From Hellea sp. (GTDB lineage Bacteria; Pseudomonadota; Alphaproteobacteria; Caulobacterales; Maricaulaceae): a stretch of 47,331 nt of DNA. Shown in pieces: positions 26,155 through 33,168 of the stretch. The stretch covers positions 7,071-54,401 of the forward strand of contig JAHDBU010000005.1 in the NCBI GenBank assembly GCA_020630275.1, in the 5' to 3' direction. A program made the translations under genes and the position numbers. Numbering within the stretch: position 1 is the first letter of the stretch; each line of letters opens with the position of its first letter. The notes beneath the pieces are model-generated. The model had not been told where the DNA came from, did no database searches, and saw only the letters and a program-made list of their open reading frames with translations.

Positions 26155-27108
26155 TTATCCTCCCGCCAGTTCCGAAGTTCCGGTTTCTGTGTCTGTCGGA
26201 TCTTTCAGGACCTGCACCTGGTCCCGTTCATCGCCTCGAAATATGGTAACCTCGGCCAATCTGGACGCTGTTTTTGCTTTTTTGGGTTGAGGCGCTGTTG
26301 CGACCCGTCTTGTCACGGGTCGAATGATGGTTCTTTGTTGATTGGCCAGAATTGATTGCTGATGAACGCTAGAAGTTTGTTCGATAATGGTATCGCCTGC
26401 CTGGCGCAAAGTCAGGCTAATCTTTCCGGCATCCTGGGCTAGATGGAGTTTTTGGGCATCCAGATTGGAAACTTCAAGAGTCACCGTTTTCACAACCGAA
26501 GGCACGTTCGTCATGTCATTCAAATCCTGGTCAATACCCAATACCTTTATGTTTTGAATCAACACGTCTGATTTGAGACTATTTCCATTGCGACGACTTT
26601 CTTCATCACGCGTGTAGATCACATCCACATAATCCCCCGGCATTACGAAGCCTGAAACGCCAGTTACATCAGAAACGCGGACTGAAACCGCCCGCATGCC
26701 TTCGCCTATCAGGGATGACAAACTGCCCCGAGCACCCGGTCCACTGATCTTATAGTCTAGAACCGCTTCGTTTTCTGCCATTCGACGCAAAACAACTGTC
26801 GGTTTCGAAGGATCTACAAAAATCTGGTTCATGGTTTCGTATGTGCCTGACGGAATGGCATCCATCGGAAACTCAACAACCCTTAAATCTTCGGTGGTCA
26901 AACGCTCACCGAAACTTAGGTTTCTTGTCGCAACAACGACTGGGACGAATTCGGCCTGTTTAAACTCAGTCGTAAAGCCCGTCGCAGGTTGCGCGTGCCG
27001 CGAATATTCATCGCGAATGGCATCATTGATCCAGCTGCGCGCCATAATCACAGCGAACACGCCAAACGCAACCGATGCACCTAACGATAGAATTGTTGAT
27101 CGTCTCAC
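26155..27108 (-). CDS. cpaB: CpaB/RcpC, Tad pilus periplasmic assembly protein
   Basis: Inner-membrane-anchored periplasmic protein needed for Tad pilus assembly, thought to support the secretin. The 317 residues have an N-terminal membrane segment (about 7–26), a SAF-like domain (VVVATRNLSFGERLTTEDLR, about 55–75), and the RcpC/CpaB core (GMRAVSVRVSDVTGVSGFVM, PGDYVDVIYTRDEE). A basic, Thr-rich C-terminal tail follows. The start is GTG with AGTAGGGG just upstream; an ATG in front runs directly into a stop. As first gene it defines the operon promoter region at 27109–27283. No pilin gene precedes it. Confidence 0.92.
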   Translation of the reverse strand: MRRSTILSLGASVAFGVFAVIMARSWINDAIRDEYSRHAQPATGFTTEFKQAEFVPVVVATRNLSFGERLTTEDLRVVEFPMDAIPSGTYETMNQIFVDPSKPTVVLRRMAENEAVLDYKISGPGARGSLSSLIGEGMRAVSVRVSDVTGVSGFVMPGDYVDVIYTRDEESRRNGNSLKSDVLIQNIKVLGIDQDLNDMTNVPSVVKTVTLEVSNLDAQKLHLAQDAGKISLTLRQAGDTIIEQTSSVHQQSILANQQRTIIRPVTRRVATAPQPKKAKTASRLAEVTIFRGDERDQVQVLKDPTDTETGTSELAGG

Positions 27109-27185
27109 TCGCCCCTACTCCATATTATGGTTTGTTATGTGGGAGAGCTACCTTAAGACTTCGAAAAAAGGATCAATAAACAAAG

Positions 27186-27209
27186 TTTACGACCCACAAA
27201 TTTACGACC
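27186..27209. repeat. Two direct copies of TTTACGACC between cpaB and mscS
   Basis: Two identical 9-base copies (27186–27194 and 27201–27209) with a 15-base period lie in the 175-base divergent spacer, about 80–100 bases before cpaB. A palindromic TTAATTAA follows directly. The tandem layout suggests a regulator-binding site for the Tad operon or the channel genes, but no known motif is matched. Confidence 0.4.
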
Positions 27210-27283
27210 TTAATTAAGTGTGAAATCTACTAGAATTCTAACGAATCACTTGCTAGTACGCCCCCGTCAAATGGGGACATTAC

Positions 27284-28147
27284 ATGGATTTTAATGCTGA
27301 AGAGCTGGTACCTCTGGTCGCTAGATATGTTTTGCCTGTTATAGGGGCAATTCTTGTCTTTCTTATCGGGCGTGTCCTTGCGCGCCGATTGGGTGGCGTA
27401 ACAGAAAACACAATGAACAAACGACCGGACGCTGAACCGACATTATCTCGGTTTGCAGGGAGTGTGGTTAAGTTCTTAATCTTGGCCTTTACTATTATCG
27501 CTGCTTTAACGGTGATGGGTATTGATACATCATCATTCTCGGCCATGGTTTTGGGTCTTGGTGCGGCGATGGGTTTTATTCTGCAAGGGTCACTATCAAA
27601 TGTAGCGGCGGGTGTGATGCTAATGTTATTTCGCCCCTTTAAAATAGGTGACGAGATCGAAGCTGGCGGAGTTTCCGGAAAAGTTACAGAAATTGGATTA
27701 ACGGCAACTCGGATGAAATCTACAGATAGCCGGGAATTTATCGTATCCAATGGCGATGTCTGGGGTGGAACCATCGTCAATAATAGCTCTCTGGAAACGC
27801 GCCGACTGGACCGTCAGTTCAACATTACCTACGACACTGATATCGACAAAGCTATCGACGTGTTAACATCCGTAGCAAGTCAGCATCCACTTGTGTTATC
27901 AGAACCAGCACCATGGGCGAAGGTCGTGAACCTGGGCGAAAGTACGGTGGTTGTTGAGCTCAGAGCTTGGTGTAAAGCATCCGATTATAGAGCTCTCGGA
28001 GCGTCAATTTCGCAACCGGTCAAAGAAGCCTTTGTAAAAGCCGGTTTTGAAAAAGCCTATCCTCGGGAAATCAAGCTGTCCCAACACGTCAAAAATTCTA
28101 AGGCGCGCGACCGTCTGGCACGCCTGAAATCACTTCGTAACAGTTAA
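27284..28147 (+). CDS. MscS-family small mechanosensitive channel (first of two)
   Basis: Small-conductance mechanosensitive channel that releases solutes on osmotic downshock. The 287 residues have two N-terminal membrane helices (about 13–35 and 60–80). The pore helix TM3 follows with its Gly/Ala pattern (VLGLGAAMGFILQGSLSNVA, about 88–107), then the beta domain (LFRPFKIGDEIEAGG, SNGDVWGGTIVNNS) and an alpha/beta C-terminal cage domain. GGGGA lies seven bases before the ATG. A paralogue follows 20 bases later, presumably in the same transcript. Confidence 0.94.
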   Translation: MDFNAEELVPLVARYVLPVIGAILVFLIGRVLARRLGGVTENTMNKRPDAEPTLSRFAGSVVKFLILAFTIIAALTVMGIDTSSFSAMVLGLGAAMGFILQGSLSNVAAGVMLMLFRPFKIGDEIEAGGVSGKVTEIGLTATRMKSTDSREFIVSNGDVWGGTIVNNSSLETRRLDRQFNITYDTDIDKAIDVLTSVASQHPLVLSEPAPWAKVVNLGESTVVVELRAWCKASDYRALGASISQPVKEAFVKAGFEKAYPREIKLSQHVKNSKARDRLARLKSLRNS

Positions 28148-28167
28148 ACCTTTTGAGGGAGTTTAAT

Positions 28168-29049
28168 ATGCAAGACGCAACAGTAGCAGAAGCGGCAGAA
28201 ACCGCTGGAGAAGCCGCAACAGGATTGGGCTTTTCTTTTGATAACCTAACCAATCCAGAGTGGTGGATCGGCACCGTAGGTCCTTACGCCTTAAAGGTAT
28301 TCCTGGCCCTGATGATCCTGTGGATCGGTATGAAAATCGCCCGTTGGGTCGGTCGCAAAGTCACCAAGCTTTCCATGAAATCTCCGGCGGTTGATGAAAC
28401 GCTGGGTAACTTTATCGGTTCTTTAGCCCGCTATGCGGTTGCCGCCATGGTATTTGTCGCAGCGATTGGCCAAGTCGGCGTTCAAACCGCATCTTTGGTC
28501 GCGATGTTAGGTGCCGCCACTTTGGCCATCGGCCTTGCACTACAGGGCACATTGTCGAACGTCGCAGCCGGTGTGATGCTTATGCTCTTCCGCCCTTATA
28601 AGCTGGGTGACTATGTTGAAGTTGCCGGTAAAGAAGGTGTCGTCAACGATATGAACATTTTCACGACCAATCTGGCCACTGTCGACAATAAGGAAGTCAT
28701 CATCGCCAATGGTGAGGCCTGGGGCTCGACCATTCAAAACTTCACATCTCTGGGTCTGCGTCGTGTCGATGTGGATTATGGCATTCACTATGATGACGAC
28801 ATCGACAAAGCGATCAAGATCATCAATGACACGGCCGCCAAGCACCCGGACGTGCTGTCCGAACCCGAAGGACCGTGGGCCAAGGTTGTCACACTGAACG
28901 AAAGTTCAGTCGATATCCAAAGCCGTGTCTGGTGTAAGCCTGAGCATTACTGGGATGTTATGTTTGATCTGAAAAAGTCAATCAAGGAAGCGTTTGATAA
29001 AAACGGTATCACAATTCCATACCCGACATCGATCGAATTGGACGGCTAA
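28168..29049 (+). CDS. MscS-family small mechanosensitive channel (second of two)
   Basis: Paralogue of the preceding channel. The ATG at 28168 is preceded by GAGGGAG, while the TTG at 28153 lies just before that sequence and would consume it. The 293 residues have an acidic/alanine-rich N-terminus, helices at about 40–60 and 85–105, and a pore helix (MLGAATLAIGLALQGTLSNV). The loop LFRPYKLGDYVEVAGKEGVV is nearly the same as in the first channel. Both share VAAGVMLMLFRP and the cage-domain segment with DTDIDKAI or DDDIDKAI, which indicates tandem duplication. A clear terminator follows. Confidence 0.94.
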   Translation: MQDATVAEAAETAGEAATGLGFSFDNLTNPEWWIGTVGPYALKVFLALMILWIGMKIARWVGRKVTKLSMKSPAVDETLGNFIGSLARYAVAAMVFVAAIGQVGVQTASLVAMLGAATLAIGLALQGTLSNVAAGVMLMLFRPYKLGDYVEVAGKEGVVNDMNIFTTNLATVDNKEVIIANGEAWGSTIQNFTSLGLRRVDVDYGIHYDDDIDKAIKIINDTAAKHPDVLSEPEGPWAKVVTLNESSVDIQSRVWCKPEHYWDVMFDLKKSIKEAFDKNGITIPYPTSIELDG

Positions 29050-29072
29050 GCCAATCCTAATTTTATAGTTTC

Positions 29073-29096
29073 AAAGGGTCCTTCGGGGCCCTTTTT
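29073..29096 (+). terminator. Intrinsic terminator after the mscS pair
   Basis: AAAGGGTCC and GGGCCCTTT pair through nine bases (one G·U) around a TTCG loop and run into TTTTT. It lies 24 bases after the second mscS stop. Confidence 0.9.
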
Positions 29097-29106
29097 ATTT
29101 AGGTGA

Positions 29107-29796
29107 TCAAGGCGCGCAATATTTTGCAATGTCGTCTTCTGTCCCAAGATAAACCCGGCCACCGTCTCGGAAGAATAAGATATCGCTATAGCCGCTCGTC
29201 GAAATACCCAGCTCATCTTTGATGGCCGGATCAAATTTCCATTCACGGATATCAAAACCACTCCCATGAATGGCTTTAGCATCTTCAGATGAGCAATGCG
29301 TAGCCACGACATTAAATGCATATCCCCGATTACTGATAGAATAGTCATAGCAACAATATAAACTGTCCCGGTGACGATGCCGCCCACCTTCACGGGTACC
29401 GAAATATGAATCGATCACCGCAGTTTCATCTGGAATAACATTGGGGTCAACCGGGTCCGGAACGGGCATGACGATTCCAAATTCATTGGCCAAGTCATAA
29501 GACAGTTTTGTCTTTTGGTTCCGACGCCAAGTTGATTTCGGTGAATATTTGAATTTGCCTACGGCCACTTCTGACGGCCATTCATAAATATTGTCAGTGC
29601 AGCTCGTTATGCGAATATTATCAGGTGTGCCTTCGGGATTTACGTCAAAGGTCGCCTGGCAAACGCCACTTTGTTTAGCGCCAGCGGGGAAGCGTAACTG
29701 GGGTTTTTCGATGGGTTGATCCGATTGGGCCTCAGCCTGAGTACAAATTATGGCCCCCAATAAGGCCACTAGCAAGTTTTTTGATACGCCTCGCAT
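29107..29796 (-). CDS. Exported protein with TonB C-terminal-like domain
   Basis: The 229 residues start at ATG 29796, eleven bases after GGAGG. A signal peptide (about 1–23, MRGVSKNLLVALLGAIICTQ then AEA) is followed by a TonB-C-like domain at about 35–105. Its core, SGVCQATFDVNPEGTPDNIR and SCTDNIYEW, has the alternating strand pattern and paired cysteines seen in many proteobacterial 'energy transducer TonB' proteins. The second half has further cysteines and HRHRDSLYCCYDY. It lacks a membrane anchor and Pro-rich spacer, so it is unlikely to act as a classical TonB. The true role is unknown. It is the last gene behind the 176-residue protein and the serine hydrolase. Confidence 0.72.
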   Translation of the reverse strand: MRGVSKNLLVALLGAIICTQAEAQSDQPIEKPQLRFPAGAKQSGVCQATFDVNPEGTPDNIRITSCTDNIYEWPSEVAVGKFKYSPKSTWRRNQKTKLSYDLANEFGIVMPVPDPVDPNVIPDETAVIDSYFGTREGGRHRHRDSLYCCYDYSISNRGYAFNVVATHCSSEDAKAIHGSGFDIREWKFDPAIKDELGISTSGYSDILFFRDGGRVYLGTEDDIAKYCAP

Positions 29797-29870
29797 TCGT
29801 CCAACGTCCTCCTTTTTGCCACAGCAATTTAAAGACTCCGGAGATATTTGCCAAATCACATTTACAGTGA

Positions 29871-30401
29871 CTAAAAATACTCAGCGAATACGCGATCGAG
29901 TCGCCGCTGCACGAGCGCCGTGAGTTTCTGCAATCCGTAATGGGATAAGATGGAACGAGCGATATCCTCTTTGCCCATGAATTCATCGGCGCAACGAAGC
30001 TCCAACACAAAAGCCGCCAATTCTGACAAGGGGATTTCAGCAAAACTCCTGTCTCCCAATGTTCGCATAATCACCCGGTCTTGACCCTCGAGCCTGACGA
30101 TCCAGCAACGAGGATCCGTCTCATCTTCCACTTCGCTATCATTCTCTTTTTCGATGACGACAGTTCCCGCTCTCGCTGCGTCCTGGATAGCCCGTTCGAA
30201 ACGAGACCGTACGGGCGCGGTGATCTTCATCAATCCGCCAGCCTTAGCATAGGTCTGAAACAGATGCAGGGCCTGCATCGGCCCTTGAGCCGTCAGGATT
30301 TCGCTCATACCATCCATAAATTGAGCCGGGCTAGCCCGTCGTGGATCAGCCACCGGACGAGACGTCCAAGGGGTAAATTCTGCAAGCTCAACTTTTGTCA
30401 T
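29871..30401 (-). CDS. Small protein with two possible winged-helix domains (DUF3320-like)
   Basis: No firm family. The 176 residues split into an N-terminal helical part (about 20–85) with ILTAQGPMQALHLFQTYAKA and a second part (about 120–176) with IPLSELAAFVLELRCADEFM and a tail ending in QRRLDRVF. From memory both blocks recall the C-terminal DUF3320 region and following helices of large DUF4011/DUF3320 helicases, where an E-G-P motif and repeated Arg positions occur. Here they stand alone, without helicase or nuclease. This resemblance is unverified. It would suggest nucleic-acid or protein binding. AGGAGA lies upstream of the ATG. Genes on both sides are on the same strand. Confidence 0.6.
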   Translation of the reverse strand: MTKVELAEFTPWTSRPVADPRRASPAQFMDGMSEILTAQGPMQALHLFQTYAKAGGLMKITAPVRSRFERAIQDAARAGTVVIEKENDSEVEDETDPRCWIVRLEGQDRVIMRTLGDRSFAEIPLSELAAFVLELRCADEFMGKEDIARSILSHYGLQKLTALVQRRLDRVFAEYF

Positions 30402-30476
30402 TTGGTTATTTTTCTCCTAAATCAATTGGAAGAATTTTACGGTTAATCCGTTATGAATTCGTTGAAGCTATGGTGT

Positions 30477-31838
30477 TTATTCAACACCTTTCAGTATTTT
30501 CCGCATTAATTTTCCGAGATGCTTGTTTGTATTTTGATACATGGATTCCCCCAGACGCACGATAACCAAATCCCGTGACGGGATGACAACTACGAACTGC
30601 CCGTCATGGCCTGACATATAAAACATATCTGATGGCACGCCTTTATAGGTCCAGTCGGCGCCCTGATCGACACCGGCATTGAGCCAGGTCTGACCACCAT
30701 AAACACCATTGGTAATGCCATTGGGCTCCGTCATAAATTGGATCCATTCCGGCGTGATAATGTGAGCACCGCCCGGTCCCTGCCCTTTGCGCAACATCAA
30801 CATACCGAGCCGGGCCCAGTCATGAGCTCCCATATAACCATAAGATGATCCGACAAAGTCGCCCCCTTGATCGAGTTCGAGAAAGGCTGTCGTCACACCT
30901 GCGGGTTTGAGTAGGACATCCCACATATATTCGGTTATGGATTGCCCTTGCGCCTCGGCCTGATCTCCGACGATTGCCGCCAGTATATTGCTGGTTCCGC
31001 TAGAATATTCCCAATGGATTCCCGGCTCATGGGCTAGTTTGGATTGCTCTGCATAGGCAGATGCCGATGGCGATAGAAACAGCATTTTAATCGCATCACT
31101 GGTCATGGAATTATAACTCTCGTCAAACCCCAGACCAGACCGCATCTGCATGAGATGACGAATAGAAATGGCCCGCCGCGGATCACCGTCTTCGGACCAG
31201 GCTTTAACGGGTGCCGGGCCGTCTAGCTTCAGCTTGCCATTGTCTATCAGTGTGCCGATCAAAAGCCCGGTAATCGTCTTGTTCATGGACCAGCCCTTGA
31301 GCGGCGTATCCGGGCCAATGCCGTCGGTATAGCGTTCTGCGACCACGGCCCCGTTTTTCACCACAACAATCGCGCGTGTATTGAGCGGCATGCCTTTGCC
31401 GGTTTCGGTGAAGCCAAAGTCTAGGGCTTCTTTTAGCGCTGCCGGGTTTTGATTGGATGTTGGCAGGGGCTGAAAATTACCACGATCCATCGAGTCTATC
31501 GCTATGGCCTGAGACGAAGATCCACCGTCCTTATGCAAAAGCGTACATCCTTTTGCCGGATCATATTTTGCGCGAGCCTTGGCCAGGCCCAACATAGACG
31601 TCTCGACAAATTCTTCGTCCAGATCAATAATCCGTTTCATCATGCTAAAGGCCTTATCCAGCCCCTCATATTCTTCGGCGGCCACACGCTCCGCATCCAG
31701 TCCGGACACGAAAACACCCGAGCAAAGCGCCTTGGCCGCATAGGCCGCCCCGGCCCGCGCCGTCGGCTGAAATGACTTGATGGTAACAGCCAGGCAGATC
31801 GTGATCAGCAAAGCCAGAATGAGAAATAATTTACGCAT
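30477..31838 (-). CDS. Membrane-anchored serine hydrolase, class C beta-lactamase/esterase fold
   Basis: Penicillin-binding-protein-like serine hydrolase, probably an esterase or peptidase of the periplasm rather than a beta-lactamase. The 453 residues have a hydrophobic N-terminus (about 1–20), which may be an uncleaved anchor, and a helical spacer. The catalytic domain holds S-x-x-K at S184-M-N-K187 (GWSMNKTITG), Y278-S-S in HWEYSSGTSN, and a third-motif region around MSGHDGQFVVV (HDG in place of KTG). These are the usual positions in beta-lactamase-related family S12-type proteins. Substrate is unknown. It is the first gene of a three-gene minus-strand run. Confidence 0.88.
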   Translation of the reverse strand: MRKLFLILALLITICLAVTIKSFQPTARAGAAYAAKALCSGVFVSGLDAERVAAEEYEGLDKAFSMMKRIIDLDEEFVETSMLGLAKARAKYDPAKGCTLLHKDGGSSSQAIAIDSMDRGNFQPLPTSNQNPAALKEALDFGFTETGKGMPLNTRAIVVVKNGAVVAERYTDGIGPDTPLKGWSMNKTITGLLIGTLIDNGKLKLDGPAPVKAWSEDGDPRRAISIRHLMQMRSGLGFDESYNSMTSDAIKMLFLSPSASAYAEQSKLAHEPGIHWEYSSGTSNILAAIVGDQAEAQGQSITEYMWDVLLKPAGVTTAFLELDQGGDFVGSSYGYMGAHDWARLGMLMLRKGQGPGGAHIITPEWIQFMTEPNGITNGVYGGQTWLNAGVDQGADWTYKGVPSDMFYMSGHDGQFVVVIPSRDLVIVRLGESMYQNTNKHLGKLMRKILKGVE

Positions 31839-31902
31839 GAATGACTCCCTGAAGGTGATTTAAGCAGACCCTCAAAATATGCGCAACTACGATAAAGTTT
31901 AA

Positions 31903-31918
31903 AATGGTGCCAAGGAAA
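31903..31918. repeat. Left copy of a tRNA-Leu 3'-end-like direct repeat
   Basis: AATGGTGCCAAGGAAA matches 14 of 16 bases of 32949–32964, which covers the 3' end of tRNA-Leu and two flanking bases. The two copies are in the same orientation and enclose about 1.0 kb with a single gene. It may be an attachment-site remnant, or chance. Confidence 0.4.
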
Positions 31919-31923
31919 TTAGG

Positions 31924-31939
31924 CGTGACCGAAATCACA
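31924..31939. promoter_or_regulatory. CRP/FNR-family-like palindrome
   Basis: CGTGACCGAAATCACA has the two half-sites GTGA and TCAC with a 6-base spacer and matches the enteric CRP consensus TGTGA-N6-TCACA at nine of ten fixed positions. It lies 85 bases before the serine hydrolase start and 89 before the PKD-like gene, so it could serve either. No regulator gene is in the window. Confidence 0.4.
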
Positions 31940-32027
31940 GAGCTATCTGAGAACGCGCGCTAAACTTTGAAAATCAAAATGATATTTTATCATTACAAAT
32001 ATTCTTTTCTTTAACGGGGCCGTTGAA

Positions 32028-32849
32028 ATGAAATCTAACATTATTTCGAAGAAATTAGTCGCATTGGTCTTGGGGACCGCTGTATTTGTGGCAGATTCAA
32101 ATGCAATTCTTATTGACGATTATGGACCCTACCTGGGTAGAGGACCTGGCTATGAGGCTGGTATTGCATGGTCAAATCCATATGCAGGTGACTGTTACTT
32201 CTCAGTGGTACTCGGAAGAGTTCGAGGAAATGTAGACGACGGCAATGGTCGCGATCATTTTCAAATCCAAATTGAGGACGCAAATGGCGACTTGCTTTCT
32301 ACAAACGGATCGCGACCTGGTCCAATCAATGTGGGAACAACACAGTATCGGTCTCAAGCATTACGTAATCGGCCCAATAATAGATACGCCGTAGGCGGAT
32401 GGTATCTGAATACAATTCAAAACCCACTTCCCTTGACAGTCAAAGTATATGAAAGCGACCAAACCGAACAATTTGATGTGGTTCGAACTGTAACTATCTC
32501 TAGGAGGGATTTTCAAAATATCGGATCACGGTGTTTTCCGGCTAATACCCCGCCGGTTGCTAATGCCGGCGAAGATATCAAGTATGGAATTCCCAATATG
32601 TTGGTCTATTTAGATGGAACAAATTCAACAGATGCGGATGGTGATAATCTGTCTTATATTTGGACCCAAATCTCGGGCCCTAAAGTCGAACTGATTGATG
32701 CGGAAACCGCAACTCCCTCATTCTATTATCCACCAGGACGCGCTGATCAAGTAATCGAATTTGAACTAATCGTGAATGACGGTACCGAGAATTCTGAACC
32801 TGACACAGTTACAATTATACACAATGGACGTTCAAACGGGCGTAACTAA
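32028..32849 (+). CDS. Exported protein with C-terminal PKD/REJ-like domain
   Basis: The 273 residues start with a signal peptide (about 1–26, ending DSNA). The middle part (about 27–170) is an unrecognised domain with conserved-looking aromatics and two cysteines. The C-terminal 95 residues are a PKD-type immunoglobulin-like domain: PPVANAGEDIKYG, DGTNSTDADGDNLSYIWTQI and FELIVNDGTENSEPDTVTI. Such domains serve in adhesion or substrate binding at the cell surface. The gene looks richer in A/T than its neighbours, uses many AAT/AGA-type codons, stands alone between a repeat of the tRNA end and the tRNA, and has its own terminator. Recent acquisition is plausible. Domain call is firm; role is not. 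Confidence 0.82.
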   Translation: MKSNIISKKLVALVLGTAVFVADSNAILIDDYGPYLGRGPGYEAGIAWSNPYAGDCYFSVVLGRVRGNVDDGNGRDHFQIQIEDANGDLLSTNGSRPGPINVGTTQYRSQALRNRPNNRYAVGGWYLNTIQNPLPLTVKVYESDQTEQFDVVRTVTISRRDFQNIGSRCFPANTPPVANAGEDIKYGIPNMLVYLDGTNSTDADGDNLSYIWTQISGPKVELIDAETATPSFYYPPGRADQVIEFELIVNDGTENSEPDTVTIIHNGRSNGRN

Positions 32850-32877
32850 AACCATTTTAGATTCATAGTAACACTTT

Positions 32878-32907
32878 ATCCAAGGCGCACTTACCGCCTT
32901 GGATTTT
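32878..32907 (+). terminator. Intrinsic terminator after the PKD-like gene
   Basis: ATCCAAGGCG pairs perfectly with CGCCTTGGAT around a 7-base loop and is followed by TTT. It lies 28 bases after the stop. Confidence 0.88.
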
Positions 32908-32948
32908 GCACTAATCCAAACATTACAAGTAGCGTTCAACTGAAAATC

Positions 32949-32964
32949 AATGGTGCCCAGGAGA
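32949..32964. repeat. Right copy of the repeat, within the tRNA-Leu 3' end
   Basis: AATGGTGCCCAGGAGA includes the encoded CCA end, discriminator base and acceptor stem of tRNA-Leu. It is the partner of 31903–31918. The 3' ends of tRNA genes are common integration sites, which is why the match is noted. Confidence 0.4.
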
Positions 32965-33037
32965 AGACTCGAACTTCCACGCCCATACGGGCACTAGCAC
33001 CTGAAGCTAGCGCGTCTACCAATTCCGCCACCTGGGC
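32951..33037 (-). tRNA. tRNA-Leu (anticodon CAG)
   Basis: The minus strand folds as a class II tRNA of 87 bases with encoded CCA. The acceptor arms are GCCCAGG and CCTGGGC, the D-arm contains GGTAGACGC, the anticodon stem CTAGC/GCTAG encloses TTCAGGT with anticodon CAG, a variable arm TGCCCGTATGGGCGT follows, and the T-arm is GAAGTTCGAGTCTTC. The long variable arm and the anticodon identify leucine (CUG codons). The 3' end faces the PKD-like gene. From here to the ccmF start (33038–33168) I see no further gene. Confidence 0.97.
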
Positions 33038-33168
33038 ACAGATGACAGGTCGCTATCGCGACAAGACCCGCCCTATAGGGATTTGTGTTTGATGGGTCAA
33101 CCCAAATACGTGGCGCTATTATCCCTATCTGCGACGCTTGGCAGCTTGCCTGTTAGCGGCTTTGGCGT

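Noticed and set aside
27109-27283. Search for a CtrA box or Flp pilin gene upstream of cpaB
   Set aside because: Only TTAATTAA is present, without the TTAA-N7-TTAA spacing, and no frame with a pilin-type hydrophobic segment was found.
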